DNA of 64,000 nt, from positions 1 to 64,000 of the forward strand of contig LWRO01000008.1 in NCBI GenBank assembly GCA_001657325.1, written 5' to 3'. Made by a program: the position numbers and the translations under genes. Positions 48,281 to 57,331 of the stretch are shown here, piece after piece. Below the pieces are notes generated by a model that was given only the letters and a program-made list of their open reading frames with translations, had not been told where the DNA came from and did not search any database. Position 1 is the stretch's first letter; each line of letters starts with the position of its first letter. Source of the stretch: Geitlerinema sp. BBD 1991-9 (GTDB lineage Bacteria; Cyanobacteriota; Cyanobacteriia; Cyanobacteriales; Geitlerinemataceae).

Positions 48281-50197
48281 CTACATCGCGCTGGCTTGTA
48301 ACAAACTATGTTGAATTTGGAACGCTTTACCTAAACTCGCCATGGCTTCTTGATGTTGGTTCAACAGGGATAAAAGCTGTCCTCGACTATACCAAGCCTC
48401 GTATTGCTCGGGTTTGAGCTTGATCGCCCGTTCGTAAGCTGTTAGTGCTTCTTCGTAGCGTCTTAATCCTTGTAACGCGCTACCGCTACCATACCAAGCT
48501 TCGTAATAATCTGGAACGAGTTCGATCGCTGTATCGTAAGATTGCAGTGCGTCTTCGTAGCGCTGGAATTTTTCGAGCAATATCCCTCGGTTGTACCAAG
48601 CAGCACTATGACTGGGTTTGAGTTGCGTTACTTTTTCATACGACGAAACAGCCGCCTTATACCACTGGAGCTTGACGAGAATTGCTGCGCGGTTGTACCA
48701 TACTTCGTAACGGCTTGAGTCTATTTTTGTAGCTTTCTCGTAAGCTGCCAGCGATTCTTCGTACTGTTCGACTTTACTGAGAACGTTGCCGAGATTGTAC
48801 CAAGATTCAAATTTATTGGAATCGATTTCAACCGCTTTGCGATAGGCAACGATCGCATCTTCATATCGCTGCATTTTACTCAACATCGCACCGCGATTGT
48901 GCCAAATTTCTTGGCTGTTCGGTCGTAATTCTAACGCTCGATCGTAGCTGGCTAAAGCCTCTTTGTATCGTTGAACTTTCCCCAAGGCATTCGCTCGGTT
49001 GTACCACGCTTCGTATTTTTGAGGATCGAGTTGTAAGGCTCGTTCGTAGCTGGCGATCGATTCAGGATACTGCTGTAATCGGCCGAGGGCGTTCCCCCGA
49101 CCAAACCAGGCTTCGACCCGATCGCTCTGTCGATCGATCGCATGGTTAAAACTATCAACCGCATCAGCGTAGCGTTTCACCTGATAGAGCGCGTTCCCCC
49201 GACGATACCACGCATCGGCATCGTTGGGATTTAAGGCGATCGTGCGTTCGTAGGCAACAATCGCATCGTCATATCGCCGCTCCTCAACCAACGTATCCGC
49301 ATACCCCAACCACATTTCGATCGAGTCCGGTTTGGCTTTTAACCCTTGCTCGTAAGCCACAATCGCATCGGGGAATTTCTTCTGGCGTTTAGCGGTTTCC
49401 GCAAGCTGCCGCCACCGATCGTGAGGGGGTGACTTCGGAGATTCGATCGAATTGCCTTTCAAGTCATTTTTAGAGGGTTGGTTCGCTTTGACCGCTTCCA
49501 AACGCTTCGTCACAGCCAGAATTTTCTGACGCAATTCCGGCTTAATCGATTCTAAAATCACTTTCGGCGTGATCTTCGCGATCTCCGCCATCGTGCGATC
49601 CTTCATCTCGTGTGCGTCCAACACGCACTGCTGCAACTGATGCACGCATTCATCGCGAATTCGCTCCACCTGGTGGATTTCGTCGATTTGCACCTCAATT
49701 TCCTGAGTGAGATGCTCGACTTCCATCTGTACGTCGTGGCGAGCGTCCGTTACCTGTCGTTCTAAGTCAGCGAGCAATCGCTCCGTTCGCAAACTCGAGG
49801 CTTGAAGCTGCGTTTCGAGATCGCTTAACTGCTTGAGTTTCCGGCGAACTTCCGCCACGAGGCGCTCGACTACCCGATGACGCACGATACCGAAAATGGC
49901 AATCGCCGCGAGGGGAGACAGTGCCAAACTCATCAGTAACGCTTGATAGACGGTCACGTATCGATCGAACAGATCGACGGTAACCGACGGCGCAGGGAAA
50001 GACGGTAACGCCGAGTTCGCCAACAAGACTTCAGGTTGGCTGATAGAAGGCGACTCATCCAACGAGATCGATCCGTCCCGATCCGTTGGGTTCGCCAGGG
50101 GGGGGAGACCGATCTCGTCCGGCATCATTGGAGGGTTGGAGTGAACTTCCGGTGATGCTAACGCAGCGAGGGCGAGAACAACAGTGGGCGTACCCAT
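48281..50197 (-). CDS. Membrane-anchored TPR protein with coiled coil
   Basis: The 638-aa protein starts with a probable signal or hydrophobic segment (about 4-16), followed by a polar linker. A transmembrane helix is at about 84-104 (ALLMSLALSPLAAIAIFGIV). A long charged coiled coil (about 108-215) follows, then 11 tetratricopeptide repeats (about 270-630) in the pattern Y..A...Y..A..L.P....AW. The TPRs would form a superhelix that binds partner proteins, probably in the cytoplasm. The function is unknown. The repeats are similar enough in DNA to allow recombination, so copy number may vary between strains. Confidence 0.9.
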   Translation of the reverse strand: MGTPTVVLALAALASPEVHSNPPMMPDEIGLPPLANPTDRDGSISLDESPSISQPEVLLANSALPSFPAPSVTVDLFDRYVTVYQALLMSLALSPLAAIAIFGIVRHRVVERLVAEVRRKLKQLSDLETQLQASSLRTERLLADLERQVTDARHDVQMEVEHLTQEIEVQIDEIHQVERIRDECVHQLQQCVLDAHEMKDRTMAEIAKITPKVILESIKPELRQKILAVTKRLEAVKANQPSKNDLKGNSIESPKSPPHDRWRQLAETAKRQKKFPDAIVAYEQGLKAKPDSIEMWLGYADTLVEERRYDDAIVAYERTIALNPNDADAWYRRGNALYQVKRYADAVDSFNHAIDRQSDRVEAWFGRGNALGRLQQYPESIASYERALQLDPQKYEAWYNRANALGKVQRYKEALASYDRALELRPNSQEIWHNRGAMLSKMQRYEDAIVAYRKAVEIDSNKFESWYNLGNVLSKVEQYEESLAAYEKATKIDSSRYEVWYNRAAILVKLQWYKAAVSSYEKVTQLKPSHSAAWYNRGILLEKFQRYEDALQSYDTAIELVPDYYEAWYGSGSALQGLRRYEEALTAYERAIKLKPEQYEAWYSRGQLLSLLNQHQEAMASLGKAFQIQHSLLQASAM

Positions 50198-50305
50198 AGG
50201 TGTACCGTTCAGACAAAGTAACTAATCCCTTTTACAGCATTAGCCCTTGCCATCCGGACAAGCCAACATCAGCCGATTGGCGATTGGCGATCGAGCGCCA
50301 GCGAT

Positions 50306-51208
50306 TTACGATTTACAGTTGGGATCGTTTCTGTCCGTGGAATCGAATTTTTCGTATTGAAGGACGATCGAACATAAATTCTCAGCCAGAACGTCCGGTC
50401 GTTCGACCATCGATAAATGACCGCATTCCTCTAATTCGATCACGTTATTCCCGCAACATTCAAACAGCCGATGGAAGCTGGCGAGATGTCGCACGTACTG
50501 CGGTTCCATAATCGTGTCTTTTGCCCCAGCCACGAAATAAACAGGCTGGTGAATTTGAGACACGATTTGAGGAAGTCGATGGACTTCGTCCTCGGTCGTC
50601 GAATCGAGAAGCGCCCCCCGCGCAGCATCGGGATGAGCAGACACGAAATCGAGGACTCGCTGTCGTCCCCACGATCGATCGAGGGGTTTCGCCACAGCCG
50701 CCCGTGCGAACAGCCAATCGATCAACGGAAACTGCGTCAGCCACTGGGGACGCAAGCGCACGATCTGCTCTCCCGCCCGTCGAAATCGCTCGAATTCTTC
50801 TTTTAAATAAATGCCACCGCCTGCGTTCACGCAAACGACCCCGCGCACCCGTTCGGGAAACTGATAAGCCGTCCACAACGCCACCGTTCCCCCCAGGGAA
50901 TGGCCGACGAGCCACACCTCGGATAATTCGAGTCGATCGAGTAAAATTTCTAAATCTTTCGCGTAGGCAGCAGGCGTATAGCGATAGTGAGAATGTAGCA
51001 CGAGATCGCCGTTCGGTTGCGATTCCCCAAACCCGCGCAAATCGTAACGCAAACACTGAAATTCACCAGCTAACCGATCGACGAGCGGTTGCCAGTACTG
51101 ACGGCTGAGCAGCCAGCCGTGCAAAAACACTAAAACTGAACGGGTGTTGGGGGTGGGTTCGCTCAGATCGTAGGCGTGTTCGACCCCTCGAATGTCGATG
51201 CTGGCCAT
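50306..51208 (-). CDS. Alpha/beta-fold hydrolase
   Basis: This 300-aa protein has the oxyanion-hole motif FLHGWLLSRQYW (about 28-39), RYDLRGFGES (54-63), the nucleophile elbow GHSLGG (102-107, Ser104) and a late catalytic histidine in ECGHLSMVERP. The closest general group is the haloalkane dehalogenase/epoxide hydrolase/lipase-like hydrolases. The substrate cannot be inferred. No signal peptide is seen, so it is cytosolic. The 3' end lies about 110 bp from the divergent start of the TPR gene. Confidence 0.9.
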   Translation of the reverse strand: MASIDIRGVEHAYDLSEPTPNTRSVLVFLHGWLLSRQYWQPLVDRLAGEFQCLRYDLRGFGESQPNGDLVLHSHYRYTPAAYAKDLEILLDRLELSEVWLVGHSLGGTVALWTAYQFPERVRGVVCVNAGGGIYLKEEFERFRRAGEQIVRLRPQWLTQFPLIDWLFARAAVAKPLDRSWGRQRVLDFVSAHPDAARGALLDSTTEDEVHRLPQIVSQIHQPVYFVAGAKDTIMEPQYVRHLASFHRLFECCGNNVIELEECGHLSMVERPDVLAENLCSIVLQYEKFDSTDRNDPNCKS

Positions 51209-51339
51209 ACCTTATATATTAGCCTCGATCGAGGTCGGATTTTCCACCCTCGGAGATTCAATCGATCGTCTCAAAGTCTCTGACTCGCGCGACCTCATTC
51301 GATCGTCGATTACCCATTGCCCCTCCAATCGTCAATTCT

Positions 51340-52143
51340 CTAAGCCTTTCCCAACAAGCGCTGACGCACGCTTTCCGCAATCTGATTCCCCAAATAATCC
51401 GGAATCGCGCATTCGTTCGGTCCGAGCAAATAGAGAATCAATCGGGTGCGTCCCCGCCAAACCAACAAATTCGCGTTGACGACTAACAAATCCTCTTGCC
51501 AAATCGCATACATGACCTTATAGAACAGTCCCGGTTGGTTATCCGCTTCGATCAGCAACGCTGGCAAATGAAACACCGGGTCGACGTAAAACTCTGTCTC
51601 CACGTCCTCCAACCCCGCATCGAGGTTGAACTCCACCGCCAACATCTCTTCCACCTCGAAGTGACCCGCCAACGCCTCGCGAACGGCCCGCGCCACGTTC
51701 TCCGCCGTTTTTTCCGTGAGCGCCTTTCCTCCCCGCGAAACCACCAATTTAATAAACACGAGCATCGGCGGGGCGATCTGACCGTACAAACTCAAACTGT
51801 GAATCGTAAGTCCGTAAGCCGCTAACACCCCAAAAATATCGCTCAGGAGAAACGACTGGTTGCGATACGCAAAGTGTAGAGCACTTTTTTGACCCTCCGG
51901 CCGCAGTTCGATCACCGCTTGGCGTGTTTTATAGAGGTGATACGCTAACTTGAGGTTTTGCAGTTGGATCTCGCTGCTGACAAACTGCTCGTAAAACTGG
52001 GGAAACGCTCGGTTAAAGCGCTTCAAGAGATCGAGGGTAGATGATTTCAATCCCGGAGCCATAGCGATTGTGAAATTAATTGCCAGGTCGTCGTTCGGAG
52101 GGGCCTCCCAGAAAGAGAGCGCAGGCTTGTCAGATGCAACCAC
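51340..52143 (-). CDS. ACT-domain-like protein
   Basis: The 267-aa protein shows two ACT-like stretches: FAYRNQSFLLSDIFGVLAAYGLTIHSLSLYG at about 91-121 (read in parts) and LLIEADNQPGLFYKVMYAIW followed by VVNANLLVWRGRTRLILYLLG at about 197-240. ACT domains bind amino acids or other small ligands, as in the C-terminus of GlnD. The N-terminal 70 residues have no recognised domain. No enzymatic domain is visible, so a regulatory role is inferred. It lies 131 bp upstream of the hydrolase gene on the same strand. Confidence 0.65.
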   Translation of the reverse strand: MVASDKPALSFWEAPPNDDLAINFTIAMAPGLKSSTLDLLKRFNRAFPQFYEQFVSSEIQLQNLKLAYHLYKTRQAVIELRPEGQKSALHFAYRNQSFLLSDIFGVLAAYGLTIHSLSLYGQIAPPMLVFIKLVVSRGGKALTEKTAENVARAVREALAGHFEVEEMLAVEFNLDAGLEDVETEFYVDPVFHLPALLIEADNQPGLFYKVMYAIWQEDLLVVNANLLVWRGRTRLILYLLGPNECAIPDYLGNQIAESVRQRLLGKA

Positions 52144-52540
52144 GATCGATACTGAAGGAACGCTATTCTACTTTAGGCGATTGTTTCAGACATGAGAGGG
52201 TTCGACACGACGACTCGATTGTTCGGTGCGTCCTCGAGTGCAAAACCCCACGATAGCGATTTCCAAGCGGACTCCGCCAACGCGACGGATTGACTAGACG
52301 TTATCGTTTCAAACGATCGAGATCGATCGGATACCTTTGCGCTCCCCCAAGTTCGGGAATTCCCACCTCCCGAGATCGAGGCTTCCTATTTCCGAAAGCG
52401 TTCCGGTTCGATCGGTCGTATCGTTTTCATCCTCCCGAGTCGCACGGGTTGGTTTTCAGCTTCCCGTCCTAATCTATAATGAGGTTCGGGGCTCTCGTGG
52501 TCTCGTTTGCGACCGTCTACTCAACCATTACCACGCCTGC
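52144..52540. promoter_or_regulatory. Divergent intergenic region with a -10 box
   Basis: The gap lies between the divergent ACT-domain and GNAT genes. TATAAT at 52475-52480 lies about 60 bp before the GNAT start. A -35 box is not clear. No gene was recognised in it. Confidence 0.4.
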
Positions 52541-53068
52541 ATGGGTTTTTGGAAAAGCATTTTTAGCAGTTCCGATCCGGCTCAAACGCCGAAAGGGATT
52601 TCCCTAGAAGAGTACGCCGCCCCCGGAACGATCGAACGGTTTGGGACTCAGAGCCGGATCTGCTTCAGTACCGATCGCAATATCGATCTGTACGATCTCG
52701 AAGAACTGTGTGATTCGGTGGGTTGGGCCCGCCGTCCCTTACGCAAAGTTCGCAAAGCCCTCGAAAACAGTTTCCTCGTTGTCTCGATGTGGGAAGTCCG
52801 GGGGGCGAGGCGGCGACTCGTCGGTTTTGCACGGGCGACCTCAGATTGTGCCTTCAACGCCACCGTGTGGGACGTAGCCATTCATCCTGAATTTCAGGGG
52901 AAAGGGTTGGGCAAAGCACTGATGAATTATTTAATTAGCAAGCTCCGTCGCGAAGATATCAGCAATATTACACTGTTTGCCGATCCGCACGTGGTCGATT
53001 TCTACCGAGGCTTGGGCTTCATGGCCGATCCCGAAGGCATTAAAGGGATGTTTTGGTATCCGAATTAG
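52541..53068 (+). CDS. GNAT N-acetyltransferase (Ycf52/NSI-like)
   Basis: This 175-aa protein begins [17 protein letters not shown] and contains a GNAT domain in its second half, with the acetyl-CoA-binding motif [21 protein letters not shown] and [16 protein letters not shown]. Layout and ending ([10 protein letters not shown]) fit the cyanobacterial and plastid Ycf52/NSI group, whose plant members acetylate plastid proteins. The long frame upstream of 52541 is not supported. Its last 29 bases overlap the 3' end of the nuclease gene on the other strand. Confidence 0.85.
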   Translation: MGFWKSIFSSSDPAQTPKGISLEEYAAPGTIERFGTQSRICFSTDRNIDLYDLEELCDSVGWARRPLRKVRKALENSFLVVSMWEVRGARRRLVGFARATSDCAFNATVWDVAIHPEFQGKGLGKALMNYLISKLRREDISNITLFADPHVVDFYRGLGFMADPEGIKGMFWYPN

Positions 53069-53585
53069 CGCGTTGGCGGCGAAACTCACCGGGAGTTTGC
53101 CGCATGGGAGTTTCGGGATTCCAAATGCCTAAACCGAGCAGGCGAGCGCGAGCGCTCGCGTGTTGTAGCTGTGTCTCGTACTTGACGTTCGGCGGCCGAG
53201 AAACGGCTAATCCATAGCCCCGTTCGACAATTTGCGCGTTGACGAGGGTTCCGTCGAACCAGAGATAGGCGAGTTTTCGATCGAATCGATCGACCGTCTC
53301 TCGATCGAACTCCACCCCCACCACTTTTCCTTCGATTGCATCCTCTAGCATCTGCTTCGCCTCCACGCCCCAGGGCGATTGCTGCAAATCTGGCGCGTCC
53401 AATCCGATGAGGCGGATCGTTTCCAAGCGTCCGTCCAGTTCCACCTCAACCGTCTGCCCGCTCGCCACCCGAACGACGCGACCCCGTTCCCCCATTAACG
53501 TTGCTGACATTTGGCAACCCGTCAAGATAATCGCACACGAGATCGCCCAAATTTTCAGCCACCCACCACGCTTCACGTTCGCCAT
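53040..53585 (-). CDS. Staphylococcal-nuclease-like lipoprotein
   Basis: The 181-aa protein has a lipoprotein signal peptide ending in LTGC (Cys24) and an SNase (thermonuclease) domain at about 34-155. Catalytic-type residues are Arg58 and Asp63 in [10 protein letters not shown], Glu75 in PWGVEAKQ, and a later Asp-rich calcium site ([14 protein letters not shown]). It should act on DNA or RNA outside the cytoplasmic membrane, for nutrient scavenging or protection. The C-terminus overlaps the GNAT gene tail by 29 bp. Confidence 0.9.
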   Translation of the reverse strand: MANVKRGGWLKIWAISCAIILTGCQMSATLMGERGRVVRVASGQTVEVELDGRLETIRLIGLDAPDLQQSPWGVEAKQMLEDAIEGKVVGVEFDRETVDRFDRKLAYLWFDGTLVNAQIVERGYGLAVSRPPNVKYETQLQHASARARLLGLGIWNPETPMRQTPGEFRRQRANSDTKTSL

Positions 53586-53719
53586 CTCATTACCCCATCA
53601 TCATCGATCGCAACCTAAATAAGTAGAAATTCTTATCCGTTATGCCGCCATTCCCTACCACCTGGCAATGTACTATAGAAAACGTATTGGTAAAAAATCT
53701 TCATATTTTATCCGTCAGT

Positions 53720-54838
53720 ATGGAATCAGGAATTGACCTTCAAGGCAGTGTCATCCAAGTCCTAACAGACTTCGGACTTCCCCCCGAAGTCTCGAAAGTC
53801 ATTTGGATGCCACTCCCCATGGTGCTGATGCTCGTGGTTGCAACGGTCGGTGTACTCGTCTCCGTGTGGCTAGAACGGAAAATCTCTGCAGCGGTTCAGC
53901 AACGCATCGGCCCGGAATACGCCGGCCCCCTCGGCACCCTGCAACCTCTCGCCGACGGCTTGAAACTCATCTTCAAGGAAGATGTCGTCCCCAACAAAGC
54001 CGATCCCTGGCTGTTTACCCTCGGCCCCGCCGTTGTCGTGATTCCCGTGTTTCTGTCCTATCTCATCGTGCCGTTCGGACAGAACCTCGTCATTACCGAC
54101 TTGAGCATCGGTGCGTTCCTGTGGATTGCCCTGTCGAGTATCGCCCCCATCGGACTGCTGATGTCGGGTTACTCCTCCAACAACAAATACGCTTTGCTTG
54201 GGGGACTGCGGGCTGCCGCACAATCGATCAGCTATGAAATTCCCCTCGCCCTGGCTGTCTTGGCCATCGTCATGATGTCGAACAGTCTCAGTACCATCGA
54301 CATCGTTCAGCAACAATCTGAATACGGCATTCTGAGTTGGAACGTCTGGCGGCAACCAGTCGGGTTCGTCATTTTTTGGATCGCAGCCTTAGCGGAAACC
54401 GAGCGTTTGCCCTTTGACTTACCTGAAGCAGAAGAAGAGCTCGTCGCCGGGTATCAAACGGAATATGCCGGCATGAAATTCGCGCTGTTTTACCTCGGCT
54501 CTTACGTCAACCTCGTGTTAAGCGCCCTGCTGGTTTCCGTGTTTTACCTGGGTGGATGGACGTTCCCCGTTCCTATCGCGACAATGGCGAGTTGGTTAGG
54601 GGTGAGTGAAATGTCCCCCTGGGTACAGGTGATTGCGGCATCTCTCGGCATCACGATGGTTCTACTGAAAACCTACGCACTCGTCTTCTTGGCGATCTTG
54701 CTGCGCTGGACGGTACCTCGGGTTCGTATCGACCAACTCCTCAATCTCGGTTGGAAGTTTTTACTTCCCGTTGCCCTGGCTAACCTGTTAATTACAGCAG
54801 GGTTGAAACTGGCTTTCCCTGTGGCCTTCGGTGGGTAG
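53720..54838 (+). CDS. ndhA: NAD(P)H-quinone oxidoreductase subunit 1
   Basis: NdhA (NuoH type) is the membrane subunit of NDH-1 that helps form the plastoquinone site and couples to the peripheral arm. In cyanobacteria NDH-1 serves respiration and cyclic electron flow. The 372-aa protein is multi-spanning and has the conserved loops [19 protein letters not shown] and [21 protein letters not shown]. The ATG at 53720 gives [10 protein letters not shown], the usual start. The longer frame from 53642 is not supported. First gene of the ndhA-ndhI-ndhG-ndhE operon. Confidence 0.97.
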   Translation: MESGIDLQGSVIQVLTDFGLPPEVSKVIWMPLPMVLMLVVATVGVLVSVWLERKISAAVQQRIGPEYAGPLGTLQPLADGLKLIFKEDVVPNKADPWLFTLGPAVVVIPVFLSYLIVPFGQNLVITDLSIGAFLWIALSSIAPIGLLMSGYSSNNKYALLGGLRAAAQSISYEIPLALAVLAIVMMSNSLSTIDIVQQQSEYGILSWNVWRQPVGFVIFWIAALAETERLPFDLPEAEEELVAGYQTEYAGMKFALFYLGSYVNLVLSALLVSVFYLGGWTFPVPIATMASWLGVSEMSPWVQVIAASLGITMVLLKTYALVFLAILLRWTVPRVRIDQLLNLGWKFLLPVALANLLITAGLKLAFPVAFGG

Positions 54839-54909
54839 AGAAGTTTGCCTGTAGTTGTCACACCGAGCCATTCAATCTCGTTTGACAACCCTTAAAAACG
54901 GAGAACACC

Positions 54910-55539
54910 ATGCTTAAGTTCCTCAAACAAGTTGGCGACTACGCCAAAGAGTCGTTTCAAGCTGCGAAATATATCGGTCAAGGGCTGTCGGTGACGTTCG
55001 ACCATATGCGCCGCCGTCCCGTCACCGTTCAATACCCCTACGAGAAGATAATTCCGTCAGAACGCTATCGCGGGCGAATCCACTTTGAATTCGACAAGTG
55101 TATTTCTTGTGAAGTCTGCGTTCGGGTTTGCCCGATCAACTTACCCGTTGTCGATTGGGAGTTCAACAAAGCTCAGAAGAAAAAACAACTGAAGCACTAC
55201 AGCATCGATTTTGGGGTGTGCATTTTCTGTGGCAACTGCGTGGAATACTGCCCGACCAACTGTCTGTCGATGACGGAAGAATACGAGCTGAGTGCCTACG
55301 ACCGTCACGAGTTGAACTACGATAGCGTCGCGCTCGGGCGACTGCCGGAAAAAGTAACGCTCGATCCGATGGTTGCGCCGATGCGCGAGTTCGCATACTT
55401 GCCAAAAGGCGAGATCGACCCGCACGATCTACCGAAAGGCTCGCAACGTGCCGGTCAACGGCCAGAGCAGATTCTGGAGCAATTAAAACAGGAACAAGCC
55501 GATCGAGACGCTTCAGCATCGAATGCCGAGCAAAATTAG
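54910..55539 (+). CDS. ndhI: NAD(P)H-quinone oxidoreductase subunit I
   Basis: NdhI carries two 4Fe-4S clusters (N6a and N6b) in the arm that passes electrons to quinone. The 209-aa protein has both motifs, [12 protein letters not shown] and [12 protein letters not shown], with the family N-terminus [21 protein letters not shown]. The C-terminal tail is longer and more charged than the conserved core, as is common in cyanobacteria. Gap to ndhA 71 bp. Confidence 0.97.
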   Translation: MLKFLKQVGDYAKESFQAAKYIGQGLSVTFDHMRRRPVTVQYPYEKIIPSERYRGRIHFEFDKCISCEVCVRVCPINLPVVDWEFNKAQKKKQLKHYSIDFGVCIFCGNCVEYCPTNCLSMTEEYELSAYDRHELNYDSVALGRLPEKVTLDPMVAPMREFAYLPKGEIDPHDLPKGSQRAGQRPEQILEQLKQEQADRDASASNAEQN

Positions 55540-55608
55540 TGTATTGGCGTGGCGCTCTCGCCCGCATGACTCGATCGTTCAAAAGAAATAAGGGATAAGG
55601 AAAAAGTC

Positions 55609-56226
55609 GTGAATTTAGCCGAAGGCGTTCAACTCGTTTCGTTTGGAGTTTTGGCAGCGGCGACGATCTTGACAGCTTTAGGTGTAGTCCTGCTGGAAAA
55701 CATCGTCTACTCTGCCTTTTTACTCGGTGGCGTATTCATCAGCATGGCGGGAATGTACTTGCTGCTGAATGCCGATTTCGTTGCTGCCGCCCAGGTTTTG
55801 GTTTACGTCGGCGCGGTGAACGTGTTGATTTTGTTCGCCATTATGCTGGTGAACAAACAAGAGGTTTTCAAGCCGATGAAAAATGCGTGGTTCCGTAAGG
55901 GTGCGACCGCCATTGTTTGTGTCGGACTGTTTGCTTTGCTGGCGACGATGGTACGATCGACATCTTGGCAGGTGTTAGACAGCATCGCTCCCATTCAAGA
56001 TACGACGCTGGTTTTGGGCGAGCATTTCTTTAGCGATTTTCTGCTTCCGTTCGAGTTGGCATCGGTATTACTGCTGATTGCTATGGTGGGTGCGATTATT
56101 CTCGCCCGTCGCGAGTTTATTCCCGAAGTGGAAACGGAACGGGAAGTCGTGTTTAAGCTGCCGGAACGCCCTCGCGAACCCGTTAGCATCGTTGGTGAAT
56201 CTTCTTCCGCTTCAGATGAGTCTTAA
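55609..56226 (+). CDS. ndhG: NAD(P)H-quinone oxidoreductase subunit 6
   Basis: NdhG (NuoJ type) is a five-helix membrane subunit of NDH-1. The 205-aa protein starts with GTG ([20 protein letters not shown]), which matches the family start, and keeps [29 protein letters not shown] (read in two parts) and a C-terminal REFIPE. The last 35 residues are a polar tail. Gap to ndhI 69 bp. Confidence 0.95.
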   Translation: MNLAEGVQLVSFGVLAAATILTALGVVLLENIVYSAFLLGGVFISMAGMYLLLNADFVAAAQVLVYVGAVNVLILFAIMLVNKQEVFKPMKNAWFRKGATAIVCVGLFALLATMVRSTSWQVLDSIAPIQDTTLVLGEHFFSDFLLPFELASVLLLIAMVGAIILARREFIPEVETEREVVFKLPERPREPVSIVGESSSASDES

Positions 56227-56276
56227 GAGACAACATATCGAGCGTTGTTTTCGCAATTTGTAGATCGAGAAAATCG

Positions 56277-56585
56277 ATGGAACTGCAACTTCAATATTAT
56301 TTACTCCTGGCTGCTGCCCTGTTTTGTATTGGCATCTACGGTTTGATTAACAGCCGTAACGCCGTGCGCGTGTTGATGTCGATCGAACTGTTGCTGAATG
56401 CTGTCAACCTCAATTTGATGGCGTTTAGTAACTATCTCGACGAAGCTGTGAAAGGGCAGGTTTTTTCTGTTTTTGTCATTACGGTCGCTGCCGCTGAAGC
56501 TGCGGTGGGACTCGCGATCGTCCTGGCAATTTACCGAAACCGCGACACCATTGATATGGAACGGTTCAATCTGTTGAAGTGGTAG
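56277..56585 (+). CDS. ndhE: NAD(P)H-quinone oxidoreductase subunit 4L
   Basis: NdhE (NuoK type) is a three-helix proton-channel subunit. The 102-aa protein has the normal length and the conserved glutamates in [13 protein letters not shown] and [17 protein letters not shown]. It is the last gene of the operon and is followed by an intrinsic terminator. Confidence 0.97.
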   Translation: MELQLQYYLLLAAALFCIGIYGLINSRNAVRVLMSIELLLNAVNLNLMAFSNYLDEAVKGQVFSVFVITVAAAEAAVGLAIVLAIYRNRDTIDMERFNLLKW

Positions 56586-56611
56586 TCGGATATCGCTCGT
56601 CAATGCAATTC

Positions 56612-56645
56612 AAGGGGCGATCGAAAAGATTTGCCCCTTTTTTTT
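56612..56645 (+). terminator. Terminator of the ndhAIGE operon
   Basis: AAGGGGC (56612-56618) pairs with GCCCCTT (56633-56639), and the stem runs into a T-run of eight to nine. Confidence 0.9.
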
Positions 56646-56828
56646 AGTGAACGGCGAGCTGTAAATCGCAAACCCCAACTTCAACCGATGAGACCGTCGG
56701 AATTTCGCCTCGTTCCGGCCTAGCTAGATGACAACCCCATCAGATCTCGCCCCATCAGATCTCGATCGTCTTGCAAAAACGGTCGTGCTGTTCGCGTTCC
56801 AGAAACAGAACACTATCACCCGTGCGAT

Positions 56829-56986
56829 GGGTGCATCTCAATTGCGTAGAAAGACCCCTCCGCACCTCGACGGCTCGACTGAGCGCTCGCCGAACGTCTG
56901 AGCGCTCGCCACCCCTCCGCCTTCGGCACCTCCCCTTAGCCAGGGGAGGATGGGAGGGGTTGCGATCGCAAAAGTGAAATGCACCC
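56829..56986. mobile_element. GGGTGCATCTCA-family element, 158 bp
   Basis: The left end is GGGTGCATCTCAATTGCG and the right end AAAGTGAAATGCACCC. The interior has ACCCCTCCGCCTTCGGCACC-type sequence shared with the copies at 30378 and 44047, plus a duplicated GAGCGCTCGCC segment. No coding sequence. Confidence 0.75.
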
Positions 56987-57028
56987 CGTGCGATCTCGGA
57001 TAAAGTCTGATGTCGCATTTTTGAAGAT

Positions 57029-57098
57029 TCCGTGAAGATACGGACTGATTTCGGCGTTTGTTGTGTACCTCTTTTTATAGATTCAGTAAAGATACTGA
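57029..57098. promoter_or_regulatory. Pair of dyad sites upstream of the giant PA14 gene
   Basis: Two sites 54 bp apart share the frame GATTCNGTNAAGATACNGA. Each is an inverted repeat: TCCGT-N6-ACGGA (57029-57044) and TCAGT-N6-ACTGA (57083-57098). The base change in one arm is matched in the other, so symmetry is kept. They lie about 235-300 bp before the start at 57332 and may be operator sites. The rest of the gap 56987-57331 has no recognised feature. Confidence 0.5.
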
Positions 57099-57331
57099 GT
57101 AGCGGTGGCGCGAGATGCTGTCTGACCGCGAAACTATAAATGCTCAGTATAAAAAAATACGCTTAAGAAGCTTAAGCAAACTCCTATAGCCCCACCCTCT
57201 AGGGCAAAAGTCTTTCATCGATCGAGTTTTGATGAAGAACGGTAGCGTTCGATCGAATGCAGTCGTGGTGCGTCGTTGCCTCAATACAAACTGAAGTAAA
57301 AACCCCGTAGTTGCATCTTTCCCCAAGAACC

